DNA from: an uncultured bacterium
GTDB taxonomy: Bacteria; Actinomycetota; Coriobacteriia; Coriobacteriales; Coriobacteriaceae
Length of the DNA stretch: 42,593 nt
NCBI GenBank assembly: GCA_905215385.1
Contig: CAJMPY010000022.1
Coordinates: 1-42,593, forward strand
Direction of reading: 5' to 3'
The notes under the pieces were generated by a model. The model was not told where the DNA came from. It saw only the letters and a list, made by a program, of their open reading frames with translations, and searched no databases. Below, in pieces: positions 15,546 to 24,363 of the stretch. Numbering within the stretch: the stretch's first letter is position 1; every line of letters starts with the position of its first letter. The position numbers and the translations under genes are program-made.

Positions 15546-16067
15546 CTAGGCTGCCTTCTGCTCGGAGACCTGCTGAATCGAACGAGCGAGACCAGAGGAA
15601 ACGCCGTTGACGCAGACAGCGATGTCGCGAGCGAAACCGGAGATGAGACCGGCGATCTGGCCGAGAAGCTGATCCTTGGTGGGCAGCTCGGCGATAGCCT
15701 TAACATCATCAGCGGAAACGGCCTTGCCGTCGGAGATACCGCCCTTGATCTCAAGGACGCCCTTGGACTTAGCAGAGAAGTCCTTAAGGGCCTTAGCGGC
15801 CTCGACCGGCTCGGTCTCGTAGAACACATAAGCGACGGGGCCGGCGAGGATCTCGTCGAGCTCGGGCTGCTCCTGGTTCTTGAGAGCGATCTTGACCAGG
15901 TTGTTCTTGTAGACCTTCATCTCGGCGCCGCACTCGCGAAGCTGATGACGCAGCTCCTGAGCCTGCTTAACCGTCAGACCGTTGTAGTTGACGACGAACA
16001 GACCGGCGTTCTCGGCGATACGGGACTCGATCTCTGCAACCTTGTCGATTTTGTACTGCTGGGGCAT
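15546..16067 (-). CDS. rplJ: 50S ribosomal protein L10
   Basis: Stalk-base protein (173 residues) that binds 23S rRNA and carries the L7/L12 dimers on its C-terminal helix. The N-terminal globular region shows NYNGLTVKQAQELRHQLRE and VYKNNLVKIAL; the Ala-rich C-terminal end follows GLISGFARDIAVCVNGV. ATG 16067 follows GGAGGTGTAATT. First gene of rplJ-rplL, behind an L10 leader (16072-16262) and promoter (16284-16312). Excess L10/L12 is expected to repress through that leader. Confidence 0.98.
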   Translation of the reverse strand: MPQQYKIDKVAEIESRIAENAGLFVVNYNGLTVKQAQELRHQLRECGAEMKVYKNNLVKIALKNQEQPELDEILAGPVAYVFYETEPVEAAKALKDFSAKSKGVLEIKGGISDGKAVSADDVKAIAELPTKDQLLGQIAGLISGFARDIAVCVNGVSSGLARSIQQVSEQKAA

Positions 16068-16071
16068 GAAT

Positions 16072-16262
16072 TACACCTCCTCAAATTCTTTCCGGGCACG
16101 GTCCGCCACAAGGACGTGACGGGGGCATGTCCAAAAAGAAAGCCCCCGCGCTGCATGAGCGACGGGGGCGAGAAGACATATCTACTCGACCACCTCGGCT
16201 GGCGGGATGTCCCATTAAGCTCGCGGGCGATGCCCGTTTGCACCGGCTGTCTCTGGCAGCGG
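16072..16262 (-). promoter_or_regulatory. Ribosomal protein L10 leader (autoregulatory mRNA structure)
   Basis: The minus-strand transcript between the promoter and rplJ shows the L10-leader signature: AGACAGCCGGTG, a GCCCGTT/GGGC-type arm, TTAATGGGACATCCCGCC, GCCGAGG, then ATGTCTTC which can pair with the AGAGACA start. L10 (with L12) binds this structure in many bacteria to down-regulate the operon. The leader ends with a terminator-like hairpin (16131-16169). Confidence 0.85.
16131..16169 (-). terminator. Attenuator hairpin within the L10 leader
   Basis: GCCCCCG (minus strand, 16163-16169) pairs with CGGGGGC (16142-16148), then TTTCTTTTTGG. A second GCCCCCGTCA lies just downstream (16118-16127) and could pair with the same CGGGGGC strand, offering a mutually exclusive fold. 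This fits transcription attenuation of rplJ-rplL. Confidence 0.8.
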
Positions 16263-16283
16263 ATTCGTGCGTGAATCGAAAGT

Positions 16284-16312
16284 ATTATGGCGGGGACCCC
16301 GGCGTCGGTCAA
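16284..16312 (-). promoter_or_regulatory. Sigma-70-type promoter for rplJ-rplL
   Basis: On the minus strand TTGACC (16307-16312) and CATAAT (16284-16289) are separated by exactly 17 bases. It is placed directly upstream of the L10 leader. Confidence 0.85.
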
Positions 16313-16351
16313 CGGGCGCGAGGATTCGCACACAAACCCTGCATACGCTCT

Positions 16352-16470
16352 GGTCCGAGGGGCCGGGTTGAGATTTTCGCTCGGTCAAGTCCTGGCTCGC
16401 ACGAAGGCCACATTAAGTGGCCTTCGGCTCGTGCGGAATCTACGAAAATCTCAACCCGGCCCCTCGGACC
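16352..16470. repeat. Long palindrome, copy C of a covarying family
   Basis: The 28-base arms at 16352-16379 and 16443-16470 are perfect reverse complements. The inner hairpin is CGAAGGCCAC-attaa-GTGGCCTTCG. The inner core AGTCCTGGCTCGCACG and GGCTCGTGCGGAA matches copy A, while the outer arms (GGTCCGAGGGGCCGGGTTGA) share nothing with A or B. It lies between the aminotransferase 3' end and the rplJ promoter. Confidence 0.92.
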
Positions 16471-16570
16471 GGAGCTGCGGTAACTTTGCTGCGGATCTTC
16501 GCGCCCGTTGAGCGACGCGCCCCACGTATAAACCTTATGTCGGTGGGCTGATGTGTTGCGTCCCGTTGGG

Positions 16571-17707
16571 CTATAAGGTTGAAATGAAGGTGGACAGGCG
16601 GGTTAGGCCTTCGTCAAGGTCTTTGTCGGAGACGCAGTAGCTTAGGCGGATGTGGCCTTCGGTGCCGAAGCAGTCTCCGGGGACTAGGGCTACGTTGGCT
16701 TCTTTGATGGCTTTGATGCAGAAGGCTTCGCTTGTTAGGTCGAACTTTTTGATGCTGGGGAAGGCGTAGAAGGCGCCTGCGGGCTCTACGACGTCCAGGC
16801 CCATGGCATCTAAAGCTGCGAGCACGCATTTGCGGCGGGCTCGGTAGACTTTGAGCATGGGGGTTGGGTCGACGGTGAGGGCTCGGGCTGCGGCGTCCAT
16901 CTCGAAGGAGACGGCACTCGATACTAAGTATTGGTGAGCTTTTGCAATCTCGGCGATGACGGGGGCTGCCGCTGCGAGCCAACCCAAGCGCCAGCCGGTC
17001 ATGGCCCAGGGCTTGGAGAAGCTCTCGATGATCACCGTCTGCTCGCGCAGCTCCGGATGTCGCCGGGCAAAGCGCTCGTAGCCATCCACGTAGACGAGGC
17101 GGTTGTATACGTCGTCGCAGACCACGTAGATGCCCGCCTGCTCCGCTACGCGCGCCACGGCGTCGAGCGATGCCGCGTTGAGAATGCAACCCGTGGGATT
17201 GTTGGGCGTGCAGATGACGATGGCCTTGGTCGCCGGGGTCACACAGGCGCGAAGCGCATCCTCGTCAATCTGAAATTGCGCAGGCTCCGTATCCAAAAAG
17301 ACCGCTTTGGCGTGATTGGCTACGACGATGCTCTCGTACAGGCCAAAGGCCGGCGTGGGGATAATGACCTCGTCGCCGGGGTTGAGCATGGCCATGAATG
17401 TTGCCGACAGGGCCTCGGTCGCGCCGTCGGTCAGGATGACCTCGTCGGCCGAAAACGTAAGGCCCGCGTCCCCCATGTAGGCAGACAGTGCCTCGCGCAG
17501 GACAGGGCGACCGTTGTTGGGCGGATAGTGTGTGTCGCCGCGGCCCAGTGCGGCGGTCACCTCGGCGCTAATCACATCGGGCGTGGGAAAATCAGGCTCG
17601 CCGAGCGCAAGCGCGATGCATCCCGGATGCTGAGCGGCGAGCGCGTTGATTCGGCGGATACCGGAGGGCTTGAGCGTGGCAAGCGAGGTATTCATGGGCA
17701 GGCGCAT
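16571..17707 (-). CDS. PLP-dependent aminotransferase, class I/II
   Basis: A 378-residue fold-type I aminotransferase, cytosolic, probably acting on an amino acid and a 2-oxo acid. The Schiff-base lysine is Lys232 in SFSKPWAMTGWRLGW. NNPTG (169-173), Asp198/Asp199 and YPPNNGRPVLREA are also typical of the aspartate/aromatic aminotransferase group; exact substrate cannot be assigned. ATG 17707 has AAAGGA 5 bases upstream. The last third of the gene uses CTA, ACA, AGC and GAA codons clearly more than the first two thirds, suggesting a recombinant 3' part. It is a single gene divergent from the gene at 17801. Confidence 0.9.
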   Translation of the reverse strand: MRLPMNTSLATLKPSGIRRINALAAQHPGCIALALGEPDFPTPDVISAEVTAALGRGDTHYPPNNGRPVLREALSAYMGDAGLTFSADEVILTDGATEALSATFMAMLNPGDEVIIPTPAFGLYESIVVANHAKAVFLDTEPAQFQIDEDALRACVTPATKAIVICTPNNPTGCILNAASLDAVARVAEQAGIYVVCDDVYNRLVYVDGYERFARRHPELREQTVIIESFSKPWAMTGWRLGWLAAAAPVIAEIAKAHQYLVSSAVSFEMDAAARALTVDPTPMLKVYRARRKCVLAALDAMGLDVVEPAGAFYAFPSIKKFDLTSEAFCIKAIKEANVALVPGDCFGTEGHIRLSYCVSDKDLDEGLTRLSTFISTL

Positions 17708-17800
17708 GGCGTTCCTTTCGTAAGGGTTGCACTAGGATAGCGCGGCGAGGCGCTGCCAGACGGTGTAACCTAAACGGAAACCAACCGGAAAGGAGGCGGC

Positions 17801-18463
17801 ATGGAGACGACCGCGCGCGGCGATGTACCAAAAACGTTGCAGACCATTGCGTATATCAGCATTCCCAATAGCGCCGATCTTGAGTTTTTGCTCTGGGACC
17901 TGCAGGATGCCATCGCCGCCTATGCTCAGCTTTCCGGTACTTCGTTCCCCCGTCTGGTCGCTCTGGGGACGGATGATGGCGGCAGCACTGCGGACGGCAT
18001 TGTATTCGCTGTTGAGAATGCGCTCAATAACGAGGCGATGAGCGTCGTTGAGCAGGCGCTTGATTGCCTTGGGGGCACGGAAGCGCGCGTCTATGTCGTT
18101 GTTCAAGCCGGCTGTGGGAGTCCCGAGCGGGCGCACACGGTCGTTGGCCATCTGCGCGAAGCGTGCGAGCGTCGGGGGTTGTCGTGGTGCGGTGGCATTG
18201 TCGTCTGCACCGGCGCTGGCATCGCAGCGCTTTGCCGCTCCCCACGCATGGGCCTCTTGCGCCGACCGTTTTCCGAAGCCATGGACAAGCTCGTGGGTGC
18301 GGTGCGTATGGGTTGCTCGGTTGAGCATGCACAGCGACTCGGCGGCGGCAGTGCCGAGGACATCGACACCAATGGCATGGTTTTTGCCGAGCCAGCCGTG
18401 CCGGCGCCAATCTGGCAAGCCGTTATAAAACGCCTTGGCGCTCACGCTCAATCAAATATTTAA
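17801..18463 (+). CDS. Hypothetical protein, possible flavodoxin-like fold
   Basis: A 220-residue soluble protein I do not recognise. ATG 17801 follows GGAAAGGAGG closely, supporting expression. The alternating hydrophobic strands (RVYVVVQAGC, GGIVVCTGAG), an early acidic helix region, and the C-terminal RMGLLRRPFSEAMDKLVGAVRMG recall flavin reductase-like NAD(P)H dehydrogenase families, but no FMN-binding loop is certain. It lies divergent from the aminotransferase and convergent with the glycosylase gene (stop codons one base apart). It could equally be a lineage-specific protein of unrelated role. Confidence 0.75.
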   Translation: METTARGDVPKTLQTIAYISIPNSADLEFLLWDLQDAIAAYAQLSGTSFPRLVALGTDDGGSTADGIVFAVENALNNEAMSVVEQALDCLGGTEARVYVVVQAGCGSPERAHTVVGHLREACERRGLSWCGGIVVCTGAGIAALCRSPRMGLLRRPFSEAMDKLVGAVRMGCSVEHAQRLGGGSAEDIDTNGMVFAEPAVPAPIWQAVIKRLGAHAQSNI

Positions 18464-18464
18464 A

Positions 18465-19028
18465 CTAACGAGCGCCCCAATCAACGGCATCGCGCCAGCG
18501 CTCAACAAGCCACTCCAAACGCCATGCCGCGTTGGCGGGACTTGTCGACGGCAGAACGATGGCCGGCAGCCCGGTGCGTTCTTGTAGATAGCGCTTGTAG
18601 AGCCGACCAGCTGTACCACCGTTGCATATCACCTGCTCAATGGGAGCTGCACCGGCAATGCGCTCGATATGTGCCGGCACAACGTTGCGAATGCTCGCGT
18701 CACTCGAGCCCTTGATGTCACAGCTCTCGATCACGTCCCACAGGGCCACACCGCCGTTGAGCAGCATAGCCCGCTTGGCGGCAATCGAGACGTCGAGCGT
18801 CGCAGGCTCGCCGCTCGCCAAAGAGTCGCCCTCGTTGGGCGGCACGGGCACACCGAGGCACGCGGCCATCACACGCCAAAAGCGATTCTGAGGGTTGCCG
18901 TAATAAAAGGCATTGGCGCGCGAAAGCACCGAGGGAAACGAGCCCAACACCAAAACGCGCGAGCGCCCGTCAAACACGGGCTCAAACCCATGCTCAATAT
19001 GTTGATAGCCCTCGTCGGACGCAGCCAT
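18465..19028 (-). CDS. Hypoxanthine-DNA glycosylase (uracil-DNA glycosylase superfamily)
   Basis: A 187-residue enzyme resembling family 6 DNA-deoxyinosine glycosylases, which remove hypoxanthine from deaminated adenine in DNA. Landmarks are VLVLGSFPSVLSR (25-37), FYYGNPQNRFW (41-51) and LPSTSPANA near 158-166, the last matching the substrate-binding loop of the superfamily. The ATG at 19028 is 3 bases after the stop of the upstream GH13 gene, so the two are co-transcribed and probably coupled; no functional link is apparent. Confidence 0.85.
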   Translation of the reverse strand: MAASDEGYQHIEHGFEPVFDGRSRVLVLGSFPSVLSRANAFYYGNPQNRFWRVMAACLGVPVPPNEGDSLASGEPATLDVSIAAKRAMLLNGGVALWDVIESCDIKGSSDASIRNVVPAHIERIAGAAPIEQVICNGGTAGRLYKRYLQERTGLPAIVLPSTSPANAAWRLEWLVERWRDAVDWGAR

Positions 19029-19031
19029 GGC

Positions 19032-20408
19032 CTAAGCCCTCAACAGATAGCGCACCTCGTAGGGTGCAAGCTCAAGGGTACCCGTCAGCTCGACCGTGGG
19101 CGCATCGTCGACAAGCAGGTCGACAAAGGAGCCGTTGAGCTCGCCGGCTCCAAAGGTATAGGGCTCGTTCACGGCATTGACCGCCACGAGCACCGTCGCA
19201 TCGTCGCAAGTGCGCTCGAACAGCAGCTGCTTGTTCTGGATCACCACGTTGCGATATGCACCGTAGTTGAGGGCACGGGCCGCCGCGTCGTTTGCCGAGC
19301 GCAGGTGCGCGAGCTGCTTGACAAATGCCGTCAGCTCGTTGGGCGCAGGCTCATCGAGCGCAGGTCGCAGCGCCCAGTCACCATCGGGGCCGCCCTTTTC
19401 GCCGGCAATCCCCCACTCGCTGCCATAGTAGACGCACGGGATGCCCGGCATGCCAAACAGCATGCCGTAGGCGGGGCGCAGGCAGGACTTGTCCGTCAGG
19501 ATGCTCGCCAGGCGCGGCACGTCATGGTTGTCGACAAACGACAGCAGATGCTTGCCGCGATAAATGCACCACGGGTCACCACCAAACTGGCGATGCAGCG
19601 AGTGGGCGATCTCGAACATGTTGACCGAGTTAAAGCTGGAGTACAGGCCCTTGTAGCACTCGTAGTTGGTGCAGGAGTCGAGCATCTCGTCGTTGACGAT
19701 CTGGTTGTAGTCGCCGTGGAGCGTCTCGCCGATCAGCACAAAATCGGGCTTGAGCTCGCGGGTAAAGGTATGCAGACGACGCATGAAGTCGCGGTCGAGC
19801 ATATAGGCGACGTCCAAGCGCAGACCGTCGATGCTAAAGACCTCGGCCCAGTGACGCACGGACTCAAGCAGGTAATCGACCACGGCGGGGTTTTGTAGGT
19901 TGAGCTTCACGAGCTCAAAATGGCCCTCCCAGCCCTCATACCAAAAACCATCGCCGTAGCACGAGTCACCGTCAAAGCTGATATGGAACCAATCCTTGTA
20001 GGGCGAGTCCCACTTGCGCTCCTGAACATCGCGGAAGGCCCAAAAGCCGCGACCGACGTGGTTGAAGACGGCATCAAGCACCACGCGGATGCCATGGGCG
20101 TGCAGCGTCTCGCACACGGCGGCAAAATCGGCATCCCCACCCAGGCGACGGTCGATATGGCGCAGGCTGCGCGTGTCGTAACCGTGGCTGTCGGATTCGA
20201 GCGGCGGGTTAATGAGCACAGCACCGATGCCGAGTTCCTGCAGGTAGCCGGCCCATTGGGCGATTTTCATAATCGGAGCATCGGGGTTGGGCGCGGCGTT
20301 GGCGGCCTGGGCGAGTTCATCCTCGGCAACGGGGGCGGCGTTTTCGCGCGGAGCTCCGCAAAAGCCCAGCGGATAGATCTGATAGAACGTCGTCTCGTAT
20401 GCCCACAT
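19032..20408 (-). CDS. Small glycoside hydrolase family 13 enzyme (alpha-amylase family)
   Basis: A 458-residue cytosolic GH13 enzyme without signal peptide or N-terminal starch-binding domain. All catalytic regions are present: region I DAVFNHVG (112-119), region II GLRLDVAYM with nucleophile Asp199, region III IGETLHGD with acid/base Glu228, region IV FVDNHDVPR with Asp296. A C-terminal beta domain follows. This fits intracellular maltodextrin or oligosaccharide hydrolysis; exact specificity (cyclomaltodextrinase, alpha-glucosidase, amylase) is not determined. ATG 20408 follows GGGAGG. It heads a two-gene unit with the DNA glycosylase. Confidence 0.92.
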   Translation of the reverse strand: MWAYETTFYQIYPLGFCGAPRENAAPVAEDELAQAANAAPNPDAPIMKIAQWAGYLQELGIGAVLINPPLESDSHGYDTRSLRHIDRRLGGDADFAAVCETLHAHGIRVVLDAVFNHVGRGFWAFRDVQERKWDSPYKDWFHISFDGDSCYGDGFWYEGWEGHFELVKLNLQNPAVVDYLLESVRHWAEVFSIDGLRLDVAYMLDRDFMRRLHTFTRELKPDFVLIGETLHGDYNQIVNDEMLDSCTNYECYKGLYSSFNSVNMFEIAHSLHRQFGGDPWCIYRGKHLLSFVDNHDVPRLASILTDKSCLRPAYGMLFGMPGIPCVYYGSEWGIAGEKGGPDGDWALRPALDEPAPNELTAFVKQLAHLRSANDAAARALNYGAYRNVVIQNKQLLFERTCDDATVLVAVNAVNEPYTFGAGELNGSFVDLLVDDAPTVELTGTLELAPYEVRYLLRA

Positions 20409-20479
20409 AGCAACCTCCCGGTAAGCTCAACACAACGACATCCATTGTATGCCCGGCTTGTATCCTCTCCCCCAAAATA

Positions 20480-20546
20480 AGTTGCGGTGGAATAGTTCCT
20501 GTTTGAGCCTTCAGAGGCCTTAAACAGGAACTATTTCACCGCAACT
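20480..20546. repeat. 67-bp palindromic hairpin element
   Basis: The 25-base arms AGTTGCGGTGGAATAGTTCC..TTT (20480-20504) and its reverse complement (20522-20546) match at 24 of 25 positions, with a 17-base loop. It lies between the MFS gene end (20562) and the GH13 start (20408). No clear U tract is seen, so a repeat element is more likely than a dedicated terminator. Confidence 0.8.
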
Positions 20547-20561
20547 GATGAGGGGACGTGA

Positions 20562-21758
20562 TTAGGCGACGGGCTTGGCGCGGCGTATGGCCGGGAACAG
20601 CACCGTGATGGCGAGGATGACGCCCACGACAGCGATCGTGCCGCCTGCGTAGCCGATCCAGGCGATGCCGGGGCCCGACACCACGGCGCCACCGATTGCG
20701 GTGCCCATGCCGATCCCCAGGTTGAACAGGCCCGAGAAGATCGACATGGCGACAGCCGACGAGTCCGCCGGCGTGTACTTGATGAGCTCGGCCTGAAACG
20801 CCACGTTAAAGGCCGTGGAGCAGCAGCCCCATAGCGCGCAAACAGCGAGAACGGCGACGAGCGACGGTGCAACCGGACCCATGAGCAGCAGAGCCACCGG
20901 CACGCCGGAGAGCGTAATCGCGAGAAACGGGAACCGGTGCCCATCGAACAGGCGGCCAAACAGCCAGCTTCCGAGCAGACCAGAGCAGCCGAACGCCGTC
21001 AGCGTCATAGTGATGGCGCCCGCGTCGACGTGCGCGACCTGTGCCAGGAACGGCTCGATATAGCTGTAACCCGCATAATAGCCGGTCGCCATAAAGACCG
21101 TGACCGCATAAAGCGCGATGAGGAACGGGTTCTTGAGCAGCTCGGGAAGCTGTTTGAGCGTAAAGCGCTCACCCGCCGGCATGGCCGGGAACACCGCTGC
21201 CTGGTACACCACCGCGGCGGCAGAAAAGACCCCGACCACGGCAAACGTCATGCGCCAGCCCACGGCCAGGCCGATGGCGCGGCCGATCGGCAGGCCAAAG
21301 ATCTGCGCGATGGACGAGCCCGTGGCAATCATGCTAATGGCGAGCGCCCCGTGGCGACTGTCAACCAGGCGCGAGGCCATGATCGAGGCGACCGACCAGA
21401 ACACGGCATGCGCGCAGGCGACCACCAGGCGCGCACAGACCAGGATGGGATATGTCGGTGCCACAGCGGACAGGAACTGACCCAGCGAGAACACGGCAAG
21501 CACGCCGAGCAGCATACGCTTGAACTCAAAGCGCGAGGCGAACACCATAAGCGGCAACGACAGCAGCATGACGCCCCAGGCGTAGACCGAGATCATGATG
21601 CCTGCCTGGGCCTCGGTGAGCGAAAACGACGCGGCGATATCAGTCAGAAGGCCAATGGGCATGAACTCCGACGTGTTGAATACGAACGCACAGCAGGCGA
21701 GCCCGATAAGCGGGAGCCACCGTTTGAGTGAGATGCCATCTTGCCTTGCCTGAGTCAT
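20562..21758 (-). CDS. MFS transporter, sugar-efflux/AraJ type
   Basis: A 398-residue integral membrane protein with about 12 hydrophobic helices. The start FVFNTSEFMPIGLLTDIA, the loop motif FASRFEFKRMLLG between helices 2 and 3, and the RLVVACAHAVFWSVA helix are typical of the DHA1-type AraJ/SotB subgroup, which exports sugars or drugs by proton antiport. ATG 21758 follows GAGAGG; the longer frame to 21806 would run through a promoter. A TATAAT-type -10 (21795-21800) sits just upstream with only a weak -35. Substrate unknown. Confidence 0.88.
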   Translation of the reverse strand: MTQARQDGISLKRWLPLIGLACCAFVFNTSEFMPIGLLTDIAASFSLTEAQAGIMISVYAWGVMLLSLPLMVFASRFEFKRMLLGVLAVFSLGQFLSAVAPTYPILVCARLVVACAHAVFWSVASIMASRLVDSRHGALAISMIATGSSIAQIFGLPIGRAIGLAVGWRMTFAVVGVFSAAAVVYQAAVFPAMPAGERFTLKQLPELLKNPFLIALYAVTVFMATGYYAGYSYIEPFLAQVAHVDAGAITMTLTAFGCSGLLGSWLFGRLFDGHRFPFLAITLSGVPVALLLMGPVAPSLVAVLAVCALWGCCSTAFNVAFQAELIKYTPADSSAVAMSIFSGLFNLGIGMGTAIGGAVVSGPGIAWIGYAGGTIAVVGVILAITVLFPAIRRAKPVA

Positions 21759-21807
21759 GTAGGAAACCTCTCCGATTGTCTTGAGCGGTGGGCGATTATA
21801 TAGCAAC

Positions 21808-21839
21808 GGCCCCGCATCCGTCAGTACAGATGCGGGGCC
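21808..21839 (-). terminator. Hairpin after feoB
   Basis: GGCCCCGCATC (21808-21818) and GATGCGGGGCC (21829-21839) form a perfect 11-bp stem 43 bases past the feoB stop. The U tract is poor, so termination strength is uncertain. The -10-like TATAAT for the next gene lies immediately below it. Confidence 0.6.
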
Positions 21840-21881
21840 GCAATCAACTCAATACACAGAGGTGGCGGCGTCAATTAATAG

Positions 21882-24242
21882 CTAAGCCAACCCCAGCAAT
21901 ATGCCCGCCGAATGCACGACAAACGCCACGATCCAGGCGACCGTCACTTGAAACGCGAACACGGCAACGGCATAGCGCGCGCCCAGCTCGCTCTTGACGG
22001 CACCGATGGACGCCACGCAGGGCGGGTACAGCAGCGTAAAGACCAGGAACACGTAAGCGGTAAACGGCGAAAACATGGTTGACAGCACCGCGGGCGACGT
22101 TGCGCCCAAAAGCACCGTGAGGGTCGAGATGACGCTCTCCTTGGCGATAAGTCCGGTGACGAGCGCCGTCGAGGCGCGCCAGTCGCCGAAGCCGAGCGGG
22201 GCCAACACCGGCGCGATGATGCTACCCAGACCGGCAAGTAGACTCTGCGACTGATCGGCGACCACATTAAAGCGAATGTCGAACGTCTGAAGGAACCAGA
22301 TGACAACGGTAGCGGCAAAGATAATGGTAAAAGCCTTGGTAATAAAGTCCTTGGCCTTATCCCATGCCAGCATCACCGTCGTCTTGACGCTCGGCAGGCG
22401 GTAATTGGGGAGCTCCATGATAAACGGCACCGGGTCTCCCTTAAATGCCGTGCGGTTGAGCACCAAAGCCGCGATGCAACCGACCGCAATGCCAATCAGA
22501 TAGAGCGAGACCATGGCGGGAACCGTCGCCTGCGGGAAAAACGCCCCGCACAGCAGACCGTAGACCGGCAACTTGGCCGAGCAGCTCATGAACGGCGTGA
22601 GCATGACCGTCATCTTGCGGTCGTGCTCGGATGGGAGCGTACGGGTCGACATGATAGCCGGCACGGTGCAGCCAAAACCGACGAGCATGGGGACGAAGCT
22701 GCGGCCCGAAAGGCCAAAGCGACGCAGTACCTTATCCATGACAAAGGCCACGCGTGCCATGTATCCGGAGTCTTCCAGAATGGAAAGGAACAAAAAGAGC
22801 ACGACGATAATCGGCAGGAAGGTCAGCACGCTGCCCACGCCCGTAAGCACGCCGTCGACAGCCAGCGAGCGCACCACGTCGTTGGTGCCGAACGCCTTGA
22901 GACCCGCATCGGCCGAGGCGATGATGGCAGCGATGCCGTCCTCCATGAATCCCTGCAACGCCGCGCCGATCACGCCAAACGTCAGCCAAAAGACGAGGCC
23001 CATGATCACCAGGAACGCCGGAATGGCTGTGTAGCGACCCGTCAGGATGCGGTCGATCTTGACGGAGCGCACGTGCTCGCGGCTCTCGTGCGGCTTGACA
23101 ACGCAGCGCCCACACACATCGCCGATAAAGCTAAAGCGCATATCGGCCAGCGCGGACAGGCGGTCGGTGCCGGCCTCGCCCTCCATCTGGGTAATGATGT
23201 GCTCGATAGCGTCGAGCTCGTTACGATCCAGGTGAAGTGCCTCGGTCACCAGCTCGTCGCCTTCAACCAACTTGGTCGCCGCAAAGCGCACCGGGATGTG
23301 CGCCGTCACGGCATGGTCCTCGATCAGGTTGGCGATGCCGTGGATGCAGCGATGCAGTGCGCCGCCGTCCGGGCCATCGGGTGCGCAAAAGTCCAGGCGA
23401 CCGGGGCGCTCGCGGAACCGCGCCACGTGCAAGGCATGATCCACCAACTCGCCGATACCCTCGTTGCGGGCAGCACTAATGGGAACAACAGGCACGCCCA
23501 ACAGGCTCTCGAGCAGGTTGACGTCCACGGCGCCGCCGTTGGCCGTCACCTCGTCCATCATGTTGAGCGCGATGACCATGGGGCGGTCGAGCTCCATAAG
23601 CTGTAGCGTCAGGTACAGGTTACGCTCGACGTTGGTGGCGTCGATGATGTCGATGATGGCGTCAGGATGCTCATCCAGGATAAACTGGCGGCTGACGATC
23701 TCTTCGCCCGTGTACGGCGACAGGGAGTAAATGCCTGGCAGGTCGGTAACACTCGCCTCGGGATGGTTGCGGATGGTGCCATCTTTGCGGTCGACCGTCA
23801 CGCCGGGAAAGTTACCAACGTGCTGGTTGGAGCCCGTCAGCTGGTTGAACAGCGTGGTCTTACCGCAGTTTTGGTTGCCGGCGAGGGCAAAATGAAGCGG
23901 TGCGCCCTCGGGCACGGCCGTTTTTGCCGCACGGGGCGAATACGTCCCCTCGCCGAGGGCCGGATGCTCCGTCGTGCCGATTGCGGCGTTCACGCGCGGA
24001 CCCGTATCGGTGTCATGAATACCTACGAGCTCAATGCGAGCGGCATCATCCTTGCGCAGCGTCAGCTCGTAGCCACGCAGACGAATCTCGAGCGGGTCGC
24101 CCATAGGGGCGTACTTCATCATGGTGACTTCGGTGCCCGGCGTTAAGCCCATGTCCAAAATATGCTGTCGGAGCGCCTGATCGTCGGATGTCACCGATGC
24201 GACAACGGCGTCCTTTCCAATCTCGAGTGTATCGAGCTTCAC
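21882..24242 (-). CDS. feoB: Ferrous iron transporter, FeoA-FeoB fusion
   Basis: A 786-residue Fe(II) importer. Residues 1-75 are a FeoA (SH3-like) domain that is a separate protein in many bacteria. After a linker comes the cytosolic G domain: GNQNCGKTTLFNQLTG (about 121), GNFPGVTV, DLPG and NMMD. The rest is membrane, with the two Gate regions (LVGFGCTVPAIMSTR; TPFMSCSAKLPVYG). The GTG start at 24242 follows AAAGGA by about 9 bases. GGTTAACC and GGCTAACC half-sites upstream (24266-24293) recall a DtxR-type metal-repressor site, but this is weak. It may be co-transcribed with the gene at 24364. Confidence 0.95.
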   Translation of the reverse strand: MKLDTLEIGKDAVVASVTSDDQALRQHILDMGLTPGTEVTMMKYAPMGDPLEIRLRGYELTLRKDDAARIELVGIHDTDTGPRVNAAIGTTEHPALGEGTYSPRAAKTAVPEGAPLHFALAGNQNCGKTTLFNQLTGSNQHVGNFPGVTVDRKDGTIRNHPEASVTDLPGIYSLSPYTGEEIVSRQFILDEHPDAIIDIIDATNVERNLYLTLQLMELDRPMVIALNMMDEVTANGGAVDVNLLESLLGVPVVPISAARNEGIGELVDHALHVARFRERPGRLDFCAPDGPDGGALHRCIHGIANLIEDHAVTAHIPVRFAATKLVEGDELVTEALHLDRNELDAIEHIITQMEGEAGTDRLSALADMRFSFIGDVCGRCVVKPHESREHVRSVKIDRILTGRYTAIPAFLVIMGLVFWLTFGVIGAALQGFMEDGIAAIIASADAGLKAFGTNDVVRSLAVDGVLTGVGSVLTFLPIIVVLFLFLSILEDSGYMARVAFVMDKVLRRFGLSGRSFVPMLVGFGCTVPAIMSTRTLPSEHDRKMTVMLTPFMSCSAKLPVYGLLCGAFFPQATVPAMVSLYLIGIAVGCIAALVLNRTAFKGDPVPFIMELPNYRLPSVKTTVMLAWDKAKDFITKAFTIIFAATVVIWFLQTFDIRFNVVADQSQSLLAGLGSIIAPVLAPLGFGDWRASTALVTGLIAKESVISTLTVLLGATSPAVLSTMFSPFTAYVFLVFTLLYPPCVASIGAVKSELGARYAVAVFAFQVTVAWIVAFVVHSAGILLGLA

Positions 24243-24363
24243 GCGCTCATCCTTTCGTTAGACGCGGTTAACCGTTTACCGGGGCTAACCAACTCGTAAC
24301 GACAAATGATAGCGCTCTGGACTTTTTTATAAAGTCAAATACCGATGTTTACCTGCGCAAACT

